DNA from: Geodermatophilaceae bacterium URHB0062
GTDB taxonomy: Bacteria; Actinomycetota; Actinomycetes; Mycobacteriales; Geodermatophilaceae
Assembly (NCBI GenBank): GCA_000620185.1
Contig: JHVO01000017.1
Span: 43,656 to 107,655, forward strand
Length of the DNA stretch: 64,000 bases
Direction of reading: 5' to 3'
Shown here: positions 17,835 through 25,677 of the stretch, piece by piece
Layout of the letters: each line of letters starts with the position of its first letter
How positions within the stretch are numbered: the first letter of the stretch is position 1
Translations under genes and position numbers: made by a program
The notes under the pieces: model-generated
Told to the model about the DNA's origin: nothing
Databases searched by the model: none
What the model saw: the letters and a program-made list of their open reading frames with translations, nothing else

Positions 17835-17959
17835 AGTGCCGGTGACCTGGTAGCCGCCAGGGATGTCCCGCCGACCGCCCCCCCGGTGATCGGCGGGACA
17901 CGCGCGTGGCCACGCACGGGTTTCGCTCAGCTCGACACCGACGACGAGGAGGCTCAGCT

Positions 17960-18430
17960 GTGATCTGGGCACTTCTCGCCGCCTACCTGACGAAGCGGCC
18001 GCCCTGGATCCAAGCCGTGGTCTTCGGCCTGTGCGTGGGGCTGTTCGTCGCCGCCGCGGATCACGCGAACGATCGCGAACCAGTTCTCAGCACGGTGGTG
18101 ATCCAGGTGCTGGCATTCGCCGCCGTCGTCGGCGGACCGTTCTACCTCGGCCTCCGGTCCCACACCGCAGTCGCTGACCCCCCGACGTGGGTAGATGTCG
18201 CCTACGCGGCGGCCTGGGTGCTCGCTCTGGTCGCGGCTCTCCTGGCCCTGTTCGGCGAGGGTGGCCTCAAGGTAGCGGTGCTCGCCATCGTCCCGATCGT
18301 CCTGCTCGCACCGCCGGCGCTGGTCGGCATCCGGATGGTCATCGAGCGTCGAGGACATCCCGGTCCGCCGCCCTCCGACCCCGCCGGACGCAAAGCTGCC
18401 CCCCACGTGCACGAGGAACCGACGACCTGA
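17960..18430 (+). CDS. Small multi-pass membrane protein, function unknown
   Basis: A 156-residue protein with about four hydrophobic helices (VIWALLAAYLTK, VVFGLCVGLFVAAAD, VVIQVLAFAAVVGGPFYLG, and a pair near residues 95-125) and a charged histidine-containing tail. GTG at 17960 follows AGGAGG at nine bases. No family is recognised. Confidence 0.75.
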   Translation: MIWALLAAYLTKRPPWIQAVVFGLCVGLFVAAADHANDREPVLSTVVIQVLAFAAVVGGPFYLGLRSHTAVADPPTWVDVAYAAAWVLALVAALLALFGEGGLKVAVLAIVPIVLLAPPALVGIRMVIERRGHPGPPPSDPAGRKAAPHVHEEPTT

Positions 18431-18449
18431 GTCGGCTGCCCCGCCGGTC

Positions 18450-19079
18450 TCATGGGGTCAGCTGGACGACCACTCCACCGGGTCGGGTCTGCTCGAGGAC
18501 CCGGATCCCGCTGCCGCGCACGGACGACATCGCCACCTGGAGCAGGTCCAGCAGCGCCGCGTCCCGCTGGACGCGGTCGCCCCACGGGGCACCGGCCACC
18601 GTGTCGAATGCGGCGACCATCCGGTGCCTGCCGGCGCCGCGCATGTGCAACGGGGTCGAGACCCGCATAAGTCGGCTCCGAACGCCTGGACGGTCCACCT
18701 GCTGGAGCCGGAGCCCGGCGCGGCGCTCGGCCCGAAGGAGTTTCCTGCTGGGACCCGCAGCGACACGCGCCTGTGCCGTCACGGTCAGGACCAGTCGCGC
18801 CGACCCGACAGCGTCCGTGCGGCCGAGGATCGTCAAGTCGGCGGCCAGCGGTGCGAGCAGGCGTCGGCCCTCGTCGCTCACCTCGTCGTTCACGAGCCGC
18901 GCCAGGCCCGCGAGCGCTCCGTCGGTGCAACGGGGAGAGTCACCGAAGGGTTCACCGGCCAGGACGGAGACGTACTCCATCAGGCAGACGCCGTCCTCCG
19001 GCGCGAGATGCACACCGGCCGCCAGGACGGGAAGCCCGTCCGGGAGGACGCCGGAGCCGGGGGTGCGACGGATTCTCAC
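18450..19079 (-). CDS. Conserved hypothetical protein with MEYVSVLAGE block
   Basis: A 209-residue soluble protein. Its best feature is a segment near residue 30 (LMEYVSVLAGEPFGDSPRCT) followed by LAGLARLVNDEVSDEGRRLL, which I recall from uncharacterised actinobacterial proteins. The C-terminal half is arginine-rich and may have drifted in frame; compositional change after about residue 115 raises the possibility of a compensated frameshift. GTG at 19079 overlaps the upstream stop as GTGA, so it is probably coupled to the gene at 19076-19318. Function unknown. Confidence 0.6.
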   Translation of the reverse strand: MRIRRTPGSGVLPDGLPVLAAGVHLAPEDGVCLMEYVSVLAGEPFGDSPRCTDGALAGLARLVNDEVSDEGRRLLAPLAADLTILGRTDAVGSARLVLTVTAQARVAAGPSRKLLRAERRAGLRLQQVDRPGVRSRLMRVSTPLHMRGAGRHRMVAAFDTVAGAPWGDRVQRDAALLDLLQVAMSSVRGSGIRVLEQTRPGGVVVQLTP

Positions 19080-19318
19080 GCCCGGACCACCAGGTGGATG
19101 AGCCGATACCGGAGTGCGGCTACGAGTCCCGCACCCGGATGGACCTGCCGGGGTGGCCAGGTGACGCTCGTCATGGCGGTGTTCGCAATTGACAGTGACG
19201 TCGCTACCTCTGCTGCCACGTACGCCAGCGCCATCAGGGCGTCGGGGAAAAGGGCCGGGGCGTCGCATCCGGCCTCGGGTCCTGCAGCGCACTCGCTGAA
19301 CAACCGACGCGCTTCCAC
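19076..19318 (-). CDS. Hypothetical protein (80 aa), coupled to the gene downstream
   Basis: Starting at GTG 19318 it encodes 80 residues with a hydrophobic helical centre (ALMALAYVAAEVATSLSIA) and ends RYRLIHLVVRA. The same frame is open for about 60 bases upstream (SWSQDFDDAAVEARR) but has no start codon there, so the 5' end may be truncated. The stop overlaps the next start (GTGA), which supports a two-gene operon with 18450-19079. No family recognised. Confidence 0.5.
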   Translation of the reverse strand: MEARRLFSECAAGPEAGCDAPALFPDALMALAYVAAEVATSLSIANTAMTSVTWPPRQVHPGAGLVAALRYRLIHLVVRA

Positions 19319-19638
19319 GGCGGCGTCGTCGAAGTCCTGTGACCAGGAGAACTCGACTCGCGTTCGCGAGCTGTCATGCGGTCATCGTGGTGACGGGCGG
19401 CTGGAGCGACCTCCCCCGAAACGAGTGATCCCCGGGATCCACCGCTTGCGGACGACCGTGCGGGACGCCTCCGGGAACGAAGCACTGGTCCAGGGACCAC
19501 CGCTGAGAACGATAGGAAGCCCGTTCACCGGCCAGCACATCCTCACCCACGCCTGCGCGGTGCTCATCCTCGTCGGGTGACGACGGCCCGAGTGCCTCCG
19601 GTGAGGCTCGGACGACTCACCGACGAAGGGCCACCGTC
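19319..19638. other. Gap upstream of the second sulfatase
   Basis: About 320 bases that probably hold the promoter of the sulfatase at 19639. Short frames exist on both strands but none looks protein-like. The start of the upstream minus-strand operon may lie near 19320-19390. Confidence 0.4.
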
Positions 19639-21996
19639 ATGTCCGAACCGTTCCGCGGAGTGGTCAACCTCGACATCCGGGACTCGGCGCCGGACTGGGC
19701 GCCGTTCTCGCAACCGGTCGCTCCGCCCGGGACGCCGAACGTCGTCTACATCGTGCTCGACGACGTCGGCTTCGGCGCCCTGGGCTGCTACGGCGGCCTG
19801 ATCGACACGCCGAACATCGACCGGATCGCGGCAGCGGGTCTGCGCTACACGCAGTGGCACACCACCGCGCTGTGCTCGCCCACGCGCTCCTGTCTCCTGA
19901 CCGGGCGCAACCACACCACCAACGGCATGGCCTGCATCACCGAGGCGGCGACGGGGTTCCCGAACGGCAACGGTCACGTGCCTCCGGAGTGCGCGACGCT
20001 CCCCGAGGTGCTCGTCGAGCGCGGCATCAGCACCGCGATGGTCGGCAAGTGGCACCTCTGCGCCCAGGACGAGATGAATCTGGCCGCATCCAAGCGCAAC
20101 TGGCCGATCGGCCGGGGTTTCGAGCGGTTCTACGGCTTCCTCGGTGCCGAGACCAACCAGTGGTATCCCGACCTGGTCCACGACAACCACCCCGTCGAAC
20201 CACCGGGAACGCCCGCCGAGGGCTACCACCTGAGCGTCGATCTGACCGACAAGGCGATCGAGTTCCTCGACGACGTCAAGACCATCGCCCCGGAACGACC
20301 CGTGTTCCTCTACTACGCGCTCGGTGCGGCGCACGCGCCGCACCACGTGCCGCGGGAATGGGCCGATCGCTACAAGGGCCGGTTCGACATGGGCTACGAA
20401 GCGGCGCGCGAGCAGATCCTGGCCCGCCAGATCGAGATGGGCATCGTGCCGCCCGGCACCGAACTCCCACCCGTCAACCCGATCGGGACGCCCGAGGCGC
20501 GCACCGGGCCGGACGGCGCGTCGTTCCCCCCGCTGGACTACACCAAGCCCTGGGCCGACCTCTCGACCGACGAGCGACGGCTGTTCGCTCGGATGGCGGA
20601 GGTCTACGCCGGCTTCCTCACCCACGCCGATCACCAGATCGGCCGGCTGCTGGACTACCTCGAGTCCATCGACCAGCTGGACGACACGCTCATCTTCGTG
20701 GTCTCCGACAACGGGGCGAGCGGCGAAGGAGGCCCGAACGGCTCGGTCAACGAGAACAAGTTCTTCAACGGCATTCCCGACGACCTGGCCGCCAACCTGG
20801 CCATGATCGACGAGCTGGGCGGTCCGCGGACCTACAACCACTACCCCACCGGCTGGGCGATGGCCTTCAACACCCCGTTCAAGATGTGGAAGCGCTACTC
20901 GTTCAACGGCGGCACCTGCGACCCCTGCATCGTCTCCTGGCCGGCCGGCATCACGGCCCACGGCGAGCTGCGCGGCCAGTACCACCACGCGATCGACCTC
21001 GTGCCCACGGTGCTCGAATGCCTCGGCCTGGAGGAGCCGAGCGCGGTACGTGGTGTGACGCAGACGCCGATCCAGGGCGTGAGCATGGCGTCCAGCTTCG
21101 GTTCGGCCGACACTCCGTCGACGAAGGGAACGCAGTTCTACTCGATGCTGGGCACCCGCGCGATCTGGCACGACGGCTGGAAGGCGGTCACCACGCACCC
21201 GGCCATCTCGGGATGGGGCGAGTACGCGCACGACACCTGGGAGCTGTACCACGTCGACACCGACCGCGCGGAACTGCACGACCTCGCGGCGGAGCAACCG
21301 GACCGGTTGTCCGAACTGATCGGACTGTGGTTCTACGAGGCTGGCGTCAACCACGCCTTCCCGCTCGACGACCGATCGGCCCTCGAGATCATCCTGACAC
21401 CCCGGCCGCAGCTGATCCCGCACCGGGACCGCTACGTGTACCGGCCGGGCGGGGCGGAGATCCCTGAGCACATCGCGGTCAACCTCCGGAACCGGAGCTT
21501 CAGCATCGGCGCCCAGGTCGACCTGACCGACGGCGCGGCGCAGGGCGTGCTCTTCGCGCACGGCAGCCGCTTTGGCGGGCATGCGCTCTACATCAAGGAC
21601 AACCGCCTGCGCTACGTGAACAACTTCGCCGGCGTCACCGAACAGCGGATCGAGGGCACCGAGGACCTGCCCACGGGAGAGCACCTGATCCTGTCGGCGA
21701 GTTTCGAGAAGTCCGGCGAGGACCCGCCGGGGTCCGCGCACGGCACGTTGACGCTCTTCCATGGCGACCGGAAGGTCGGCGAGGGCACCATCCGCACCCA
21801 GCCGGGCATGTTCTCGCTCGCCGGTGAGGGGTTGACCGTCGGCCGGGACAGCGGAGAGGCGGTCACCGATGATTATCCAGGCGAGGCCCCGTGGCGTTTC
21901 ACGGGCGGGACGCTGCACCGGGTGGCCGTCGACGTCAGCGGCACCCCCTACCTCGACCTGGAGCGGGAAGCCGCGGCGATGCTGTCCCGGGAATGA
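19639..21996 (+). CDS. Arylsulfatase, sulfatase family (785 aa)
   Basis: The second sulfatase, a paralogue of the product at 14200. Metal-binding DD lies at residues 41-42 (VLDDVGFGALGCYGG) and the formylglycine site is C79 in CSPTR, followed by TGRNHTTNGM. GKWHLCAQDE, VVSDNGASGEGGPNG and AHAPHHVPREW are all present. The C-terminal 180 residues are a beta-rich domain (GGHALYIKDNRLRYVNNF), as in the first sulfatase. No signal peptide, so probably cytoplasmic. The start is the ATG at 19639; the ribosome-binding site is weak. It depends on the formylglycine-generating enzyme 7 kb upstream. Substrate unknown. Confidence 0.93.
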   Translation: MSEPFRGVVNLDIRDSAPDWAPFSQPVAPPGTPNVVYIVLDDVGFGALGCYGGLIDTPNIDRIAAAGLRYTQWHTTALCSPTRSCLLTGRNHTTNGMACITEAATGFPNGNGHVPPECATLPEVLVERGISTAMVGKWHLCAQDEMNLAASKRNWPIGRGFERFYGFLGAETNQWYPDLVHDNHPVEPPGTPAEGYHLSVDLTDKAIEFLDDVKTIAPERPVFLYYALGAAHAPHHVPREWADRYKGRFDMGYEAAREQILARQIEMGIVPPGTELPPVNPIGTPEARTGPDGASFPPLDYTKPWADLSTDERRLFARMAEVYAGFLTHADHQIGRLLDYLESIDQLDDTLIFVVSDNGASGEGGPNGSVNENKFFNGIPDDLAANLAMIDELGGPRTYNHYPTGWAMAFNTPFKMWKRYSFNGGTCDPCIVSWPAGITAHGELRGQYHHAIDLVPTVLECLGLEEPSAVRGVTQTPIQGVSMASSFGSADTPSTKGTQFYSMLGTRAIWHDGWKAVTTHPAISGWGEYAHDTWELYHVDTDRAELHDLAAEQPDRLSELIGLWFYEAGVNHAFPLDDRSALEIILTPRPQLIPHRDRYVYRPGGAEIPEHIAVNLRNRSFSIGAQVDLTDGAAQGVLFAHGSRFGGHALYIKDNRLRYVNNFAGVTEQRIEGTEDLPTGEHLILSASFEKSGEDPPGSAHGTLTLFHGDRKVGEGTIRTQPGMFSLAGEGLTVGRDSGEAVTDDYPGEAPWRFTGGTLHRVAVDVSGTPYLDLEREAAAMLSRE

Positions 21997-22014
21997 AGAC
22001 GGCGAGATCAACCG

Positions 22015-22047
22015 CCCCGCCTGGCGCCGTCCTCGTGCCGGGCGGGG
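22015..22047 (+). terminator. Hairpin after the second sulfatase
   Basis: CCCCGCC-T-GGC pairs with GCC-G-GGCGGGG around an 11-base loop, starting 19 bases after the sulfatase stop. There is no U-tract. It separates the sulfatase from the small membrane-protein pair that follows. Confidence 0.6.
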
Positions 22048-22066
22048 AGTCCCGGGTCGCCGCGAG

Positions 22067-22192
22067 ATGATCTGGGTGCTGTGCTCCGTGGTCGGTCTCC
22101 TCGTGGAGATCATGGTGATCGTCGGCCTGGGACTTCGCGCGGCGAGTGACGACGAGGAAGCCGGGGCATCGGCTCAGGCCATGGAGACATGA
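22067..22192 (+). CDS. Single-TM small protein (41 aa)
   Basis: A 41-residue protein: one membrane helix (MIWVLCSVVGLLVEIMVIVG) and an acidic tail. ATG at 22067; its stop overlaps the next start as ATGA, so it is probably coupled to the DUF1622 gene. Too short to classify. Coupling is the main evidence that it is translated. Confidence 0.55.
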   Translation: MIWVLCSVVGLLVEIMVIVGLGLRAASDDEEAGASAQAMET

Positions 22193-22659
22193 CCTTCGCC
22201 GACGCCATGGACCACGTCGCCCAGGCGTTCGAGGTCGCCGGCGCGTTCGTCCTGCTGGCCGGCCTGGTCCTGGCCGTGGCCATGGCGGTGCGCGTCCTGC
22301 GCCGGTCGCGAGACGGGAGGCGGGCCTACCGGGTCCTCCGCCAGTCGTTCGGCGGCGTCATCCTGCTCGGCCTGGAGATCCTCGTCGCCGCTGACCTGGT
22401 CCGTACCGTCGCGGTGGAACCGACGTTGGCCAACGTCGTGATCCTGGGCGGGATCGTGCTGATCAGGACGGTCCTCAGCTTCTCCCTGGAGATCGAGATC
22501 GAAGGCGTCGCCCCGTGGCGGCGCGCCGCCCTGAGCGGGGCCGCGCAGATCGCCCAGGCGGCGCGGGATGCGGGCCGTCCGGGCGACGAGGGAACCGCGA
22601 CCGTGGCGCCCGAGCCCCGGCCGAGCCCCGAGGAGCCGGCGCCGAGGACTTCCACCTGA
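22189..22659 (+). CDS. DUF1622-family membrane protein
   Basis: A 156-residue protein with three membrane helices (VAGAFVLLAGLVLAVAMAV; FGGVILLGLEILVAADLV; VVILGGIVLIRTVLSFSLE) and the DUF1622 signature SFSLEIEIEG. The C-terminal 45 residues are proline- and alanine-rich. It is coupled to the 41-residue protein upstream. Function of the family is unknown. Confidence 0.87.
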   Translation: MTFADAMDHVAQAFEVAGAFVLLAGLVLAVAMAVRVLRRSRDGRRAYRVLRQSFGGVILLGLEILVAADLVRTVAVEPTLANVVILGGIVLIRTVLSFSLEIEIEGVAPWRRAALSGAAQIAQAARDAGRPGDEGTATVAPEPRPSPEEPAPRTST

Positions 22660-22833
22660 GGGAGATGCTCAGCGGCATGCACCGCCCCTCGCGGCTCACC
22701 CGGTCCGGGCGACGCGCGAGGGACGCTGAGCTGATCTTCTGGCCGCGCCGCTCCTCCCCCCGAGCCGGAGGCCGACATGGCGCCGAGCCAACCCGCTGCC
22801 TCAATCGCGCTTCGTGGGTCCACCAGCCGAGGA

Positions 22834-23196
22834 CTAACGATCGTCGGGCATTCCGCGTGGGCTGCGACCGGTGGACTGCCACGTGACCTGCCAGGCGGCG
22901 AGGGAGGAGACCAGGTCGGCGCACAACCGGTCGAGGGAGAGAGAGCGCCACTGGCGGGACTGGAGCATGGCCACCAGGTGCTCGACACGGGGGTCGCCAC
23001 GATCCACCGGGTCGACCGGTCCCAATCTGCCGACGCGCGCGCCCGGCACGCCGGAGAGAAACAGGGCGACCGTGAAGCGGTCGACCGCGCCGACGGCGCG
23101 CCGGGTCAACTTCCGCTCGGTGAAGCTCCGCCACTCCAGAGGCGCCAGCGCCTCGGCCACTGCTGCAGCACGCGGATCAGCCCACCATCCAGCCAT
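22834..23196 (-). CDS. 120-aa protein of unrecognised family, sulfatase-linked copy 2
   Basis: A 120-residue paralogue of the product at 16607-16969, with WRSFTERKLTRRAVGAVDR, FLSGVPGARVG and a C-terminal helical stretch. ATG at 23196 gives exactly the same length as copy 1, which supports both starts. Like copy 1 it converges on the region behind a sulfatase, with the small DUF1622 operon between. Soluble, no catalytic motif, function unknown. Confidence 0.74.
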   Translation of the reverse strand: MAGWWADPRAAAVAEALAPLEWRSFTERKLTRRAVGAVDRFTVALFLSGVPGARVGRLGPVDPVDRGDPRVEHLVAMLQSRQWRSLSLDRLCADLVSSLAAWQVTWQSTGRSPRGMPDDR

Positions 23197-23356
23197 GGGG
23201 TACCCCTTCACGTCGGCAGGGAGCAGGCTCGCGGGCTGAGCTGTTGCCGGATCTCCTCCGAGATCCGGATGCGTGTACCCCCGACCGTCGCGACACATGC
23301 CCCGCGTGCCGCTCAGTGGGACCCGGCCGGGCTGACGCGCGCCGGAGGGGTACGAC

Positions 23357-23617
23357 ATGACGACGTCCGGCACGGACCGACCCGCTGCGCCGGATCCGGC
23401 CACACTGCTGCGTAGCCCTCAGTACGTCCGGCTGCTGGCGATCGCCGCCGTGCTGGGAGCGCCGAGCGACCGCTCTCGTCGTGGTCGCGGAGTTCGCAGT
23501 CGTCGGCTGGATCGCGGCCTGGCTCCACCCCCGGCGCCGCCCACCTACGATGAGGACGGTTCGATGTCTGAGCGCGTCTCGGCAGACCTCGGGGCCGAAG
23601 ACAACGGCGCTGCCTGA
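23357..23617 (+). pseudogene. ClC chloride-channel stub joined to another gene's tail
   Basis: From ATG 23357, with GGAGGGG upstream, the frame reads PDPATLLRSPQYVRLLAIAA, which I recognise as the N-terminus of ClC-type chloride channels. It is cut at about 23465. After the join the neighbouring frame carries a membrane helix (ALVVVAEFAVVGWIAAWL). The original frame then resumes with an acidic C-terminus (TYDEDGSMSERVSADLGAED). This is best explained as a deletion fusing two genes plus a frameshift. The residual 86-codon frame is unlikely to be functional. The identity of the second gene is unknown. Confidence 0.5.
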
Positions 23618-23673
23618 CTGGTCGCTCCCTCGCCGTCCTCCAGCTGTCTCCATGGCGACCAACGGAGGGACAC

Positions 23674-24264
23674 ATGGGCGAACCGGAGCTCCAGTCGTCG
23701 GACTCCGACGAGCCGATACCCGGCGGGCTCTTCGACACGGCTTCGACGGTCCGCTCGGCGCAGTCGCGCGGCGAGACGGTCGACCAGGTGCTCGACCGGA
23801 ACGTCAACGAGCTGCTGCAGGAGCTGAGGGTCGCGTTCACCGGCGTCCAGGTGCTCTTCGCGTTCCTGCTCAGCCTCGCCTTCACCCAGCGATTCAAGGA
23901 CCTGAACGCGTTCGACCTCGGCGTCTACACGACGGCGCTGATGACCACCGCACTGACGACACTGCTGCTCATCGCCCCGGTGTCCTTCCACCGGCTGGTC
24001 TTCCGCCGGCGCCAGAAGGCAGCGCTGGTCGTCGTGGCGGACCGGCTCCTGATCATCGGCCTCGCCCTCCTGATCCCGGCGATCAGCAGTTGCGTCCTGC
24101 TGATCCTCGACGTCGCGCTCGGCCTGGTGCCGGCGATCGTGGGGAGCTCCCTCACCGTCCTGGTGGGAGTGCTCACCTGGTACGCACTTCCGCTGGCCAT
24201 CCGCCGCTCCGGCCGAGGCGTGCTCCCGCACCATCGGCACCGCACCTACCCGACGGACACCTGA
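23674..24264 (+). CDS. DUF6328-family membrane protein
   Basis: A 196-residue protein. A cytoplasmic N-terminus (1-50) is followed by the DUF6328 block NELLQELRVAFTGVQVLFAF and FTQRFKDLNAFD, then four membrane helices and a basic, histidine-containing C-terminus. ATG at 23674 follows GGAGGG. It is a complete member of the family. The function of the family is not known. Confidence 0.87.
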   Translation: MGEPELQSSDSDEPIPGGLFDTASTVRSAQSRGETVDQVLDRNVNELLQELRVAFTGVQVLFAFLLSLAFTQRFKDLNAFDLGVYTTALMTTALTTLLLIAPVSFHRLVFRRRQKAALVVVADRLLIIGLALLIPAISSCVLLILDVALGLVPAIVGSSLTVLVGVLTWYALPLAIRRSGRGVLPHHRHRTYPTDT

Positions 24265-24294
24265 CGCACGAGGGTCGCGTGGCGATCGACGGGT

Positions 24295-24525
24295 TCACGC
24301 AAGGATCAGATACAGGCCGTAGCCGACGATGAGCCCGGCCGCGACCAGGCACAGCACGGCAGCGGCACGCGCACCGGATACGCCGCCGTCGCCGAGGCCG
24401 TCGATCCGCCGCCCCGACGGGGCGGAGAACCCGACGATCGCGAACGCGACGAGCAGGACGACGGTCACGGCGGCGGCTGCCGCGACGACCGCGATCGCGG
24501 CCAACGTGGCCCAGTCGATGCCCAT
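24295..24525 (-). CDS. Small two-TM protein (76 aa)
   Basis: Two hydrophobic helices (LAAIAVVAAAAAVTVVLLVA; AAVLCLVAAGLIVGYGLYLI) flank a short charged loop. ATG at 24525 follows GAGGAG on the minus strand. It lies directly downstream of the PiT transporter in the same direction and may be co-transcribed with it. No family recognised. Confidence 0.65.
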   Translation of the reverse strand: MGIDWATLAAIAVVAAAAAVTVVLLVAFAIVGFSAPSGRRIDGLGDGGVSGARAAAVLCLVAAGLIVGYGLYLILA

Positions 24526-24540
24526 GAGGACTCCTCGCGG

Positions 24541-25677
24541 TCAGGCGGCCAGGTCGGCGGCCAGGTCGGCCGATGGTTGGGGGATGTCGTTGACGTTGGC
24601 GGCGGTGACCGCGTTGCGCCGTGAGACGACGTAGATCCCCGAGGCCAGCGCCGCACCGGTCACGGCGACGACGGCGACGCCGACCGCGCCCGTCTCGGCC
24701 AGCCACGACGCCGCCGCCCCCACGACCGCCGCCGAGGGCAGGGTGAAGCTCCAGGCGAGGACGATCCGCCCGGCCACCCCCCAGTGCACCGCCGCCATCC
24801 GTCGACCGGCCCCCGCACCGAAGATCGAGCCGGTGCAGACCTGGGTGGTGGACAGCGGGAGCCCGAGGTGGGTGGACGACAGGATCACTGCGGCGCTGGT
24901 CGTCTCAGCGCTGAACCCCTGGGTCGGATGGATGTCGCTGACGCGTCGGCCGAGGGTCCGGATGATCCGCCAGCCGCCCATGTACGTGCCGAGCCCGATC
25001 GCCATCCCGGCGCTCAGGACGACCCAGAACGGCGGTGCGGACCCCGGCGCGAGCATGCCCGCGGTGATCAGCGTCAACGTGATCACACCCATGGTCTTCT
25101 GCGCGTCGTTGGTGCCGTGGGCCAGCGCGAGCATCGACGCCGAGACCCGCTGCCCGAGCTGGAACCCCCGGCTGACGCGGCCCGGCTCGGCGCGGGCGCT
25201 GACCCGGAAGGCCAGGTAGGTGGCGGTCACGGCGATCAGCGCGGCGACCACGGGCGCCAGCACGGCCGGCAGGACGATCTTGTTCAGCACGGCGTTGAAG
25301 TTGATCGCGCCGATCCCGCCCGCCACCCAGGTGGCCCCGATCAGGCCGCCGAAGAGCGCGTGGGACGAACTCGAGGGGAGGCCGAGGAACCAGGTGACCA
25401 GGTTCCACAGGATGGCCCCGACCAGCCCCGCGAAGACGACGACCGGGTTGATGAGCGTCTCGTCGACCAGCCCACCCGAGATCGTCTTCGCCACTTCGAC
25501 CGACAGGAAGGCGCCTGTCAGGTTCAGGCATGCGGCGATCGCCACCGCCGTCTTGGGCCGGAAAGCGCCCGTGGCTATCGACGTGGCCATGGCGTTGGCC
25601 GTGTCGTGGAAACCGTTCGTGAAGTCGAAGATCAATGCGGTCACCACGACCACCACGACCATCAGCGTGACATCCAT
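24541..25677 (-). CDS. PiT-family inorganic phosphate transporter
   Basis: A 378-residue symporter for phosphate. Both inverted signature motifs are present: FDFTNGFHDTANAMATSI near residue 17 and AHGTNDAQKTMGVITL in the second half. SSSHALFGGLIGATW and STTQVCTGSIFGAG are also intact. About ten membrane helices are visible. ATG at 25677 was chosen over a longer reading because upstream sequence is not hydrophobic and has no PiT features. The actinobacterial relatives are low-affinity, usually constitutive phosphate importers. No PhoU-like gene is adjacent, which is unusual for this pairing. Confidence 0.93.
   Translation of the reverse strand: MDVTLMVVVVVVTALIFDFTNGFHDTANAMATSIATGAFRPKTAVAIAACLNLTGAFLSVEVAKTISGGLVDETLINPVVVFAGLVGAILWNLVTWFLGLPSSSSHALFGGLIGATWVAGGIGAINFNAVLNKIVLPAVLAPVVAALIAVTATYLAFRVSARAEPGRVSRGFQLGQRVSASMLALAHGTNDAQKTMGVITLTLITAGMLAPGSAPPFWVVLSAGMAIGLGTYMGGWRIIRTLGRRVSDIHPTQGFSAETTSAAVILSSTHLGLPLSTTQVCTGSIFGAGAGRRMAAVHWGVAGRIVLAWSFTLPSAAVVGAAASWLAETGAVGVAVVAVTGAALASGIYVVSRRNAVTAANVNDIPQPSADLAADLAA

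Noticed and set aside
19382..19567. Minus-strand frame before the second sulfatase
   Set aside because: No start context and no family resemblance.
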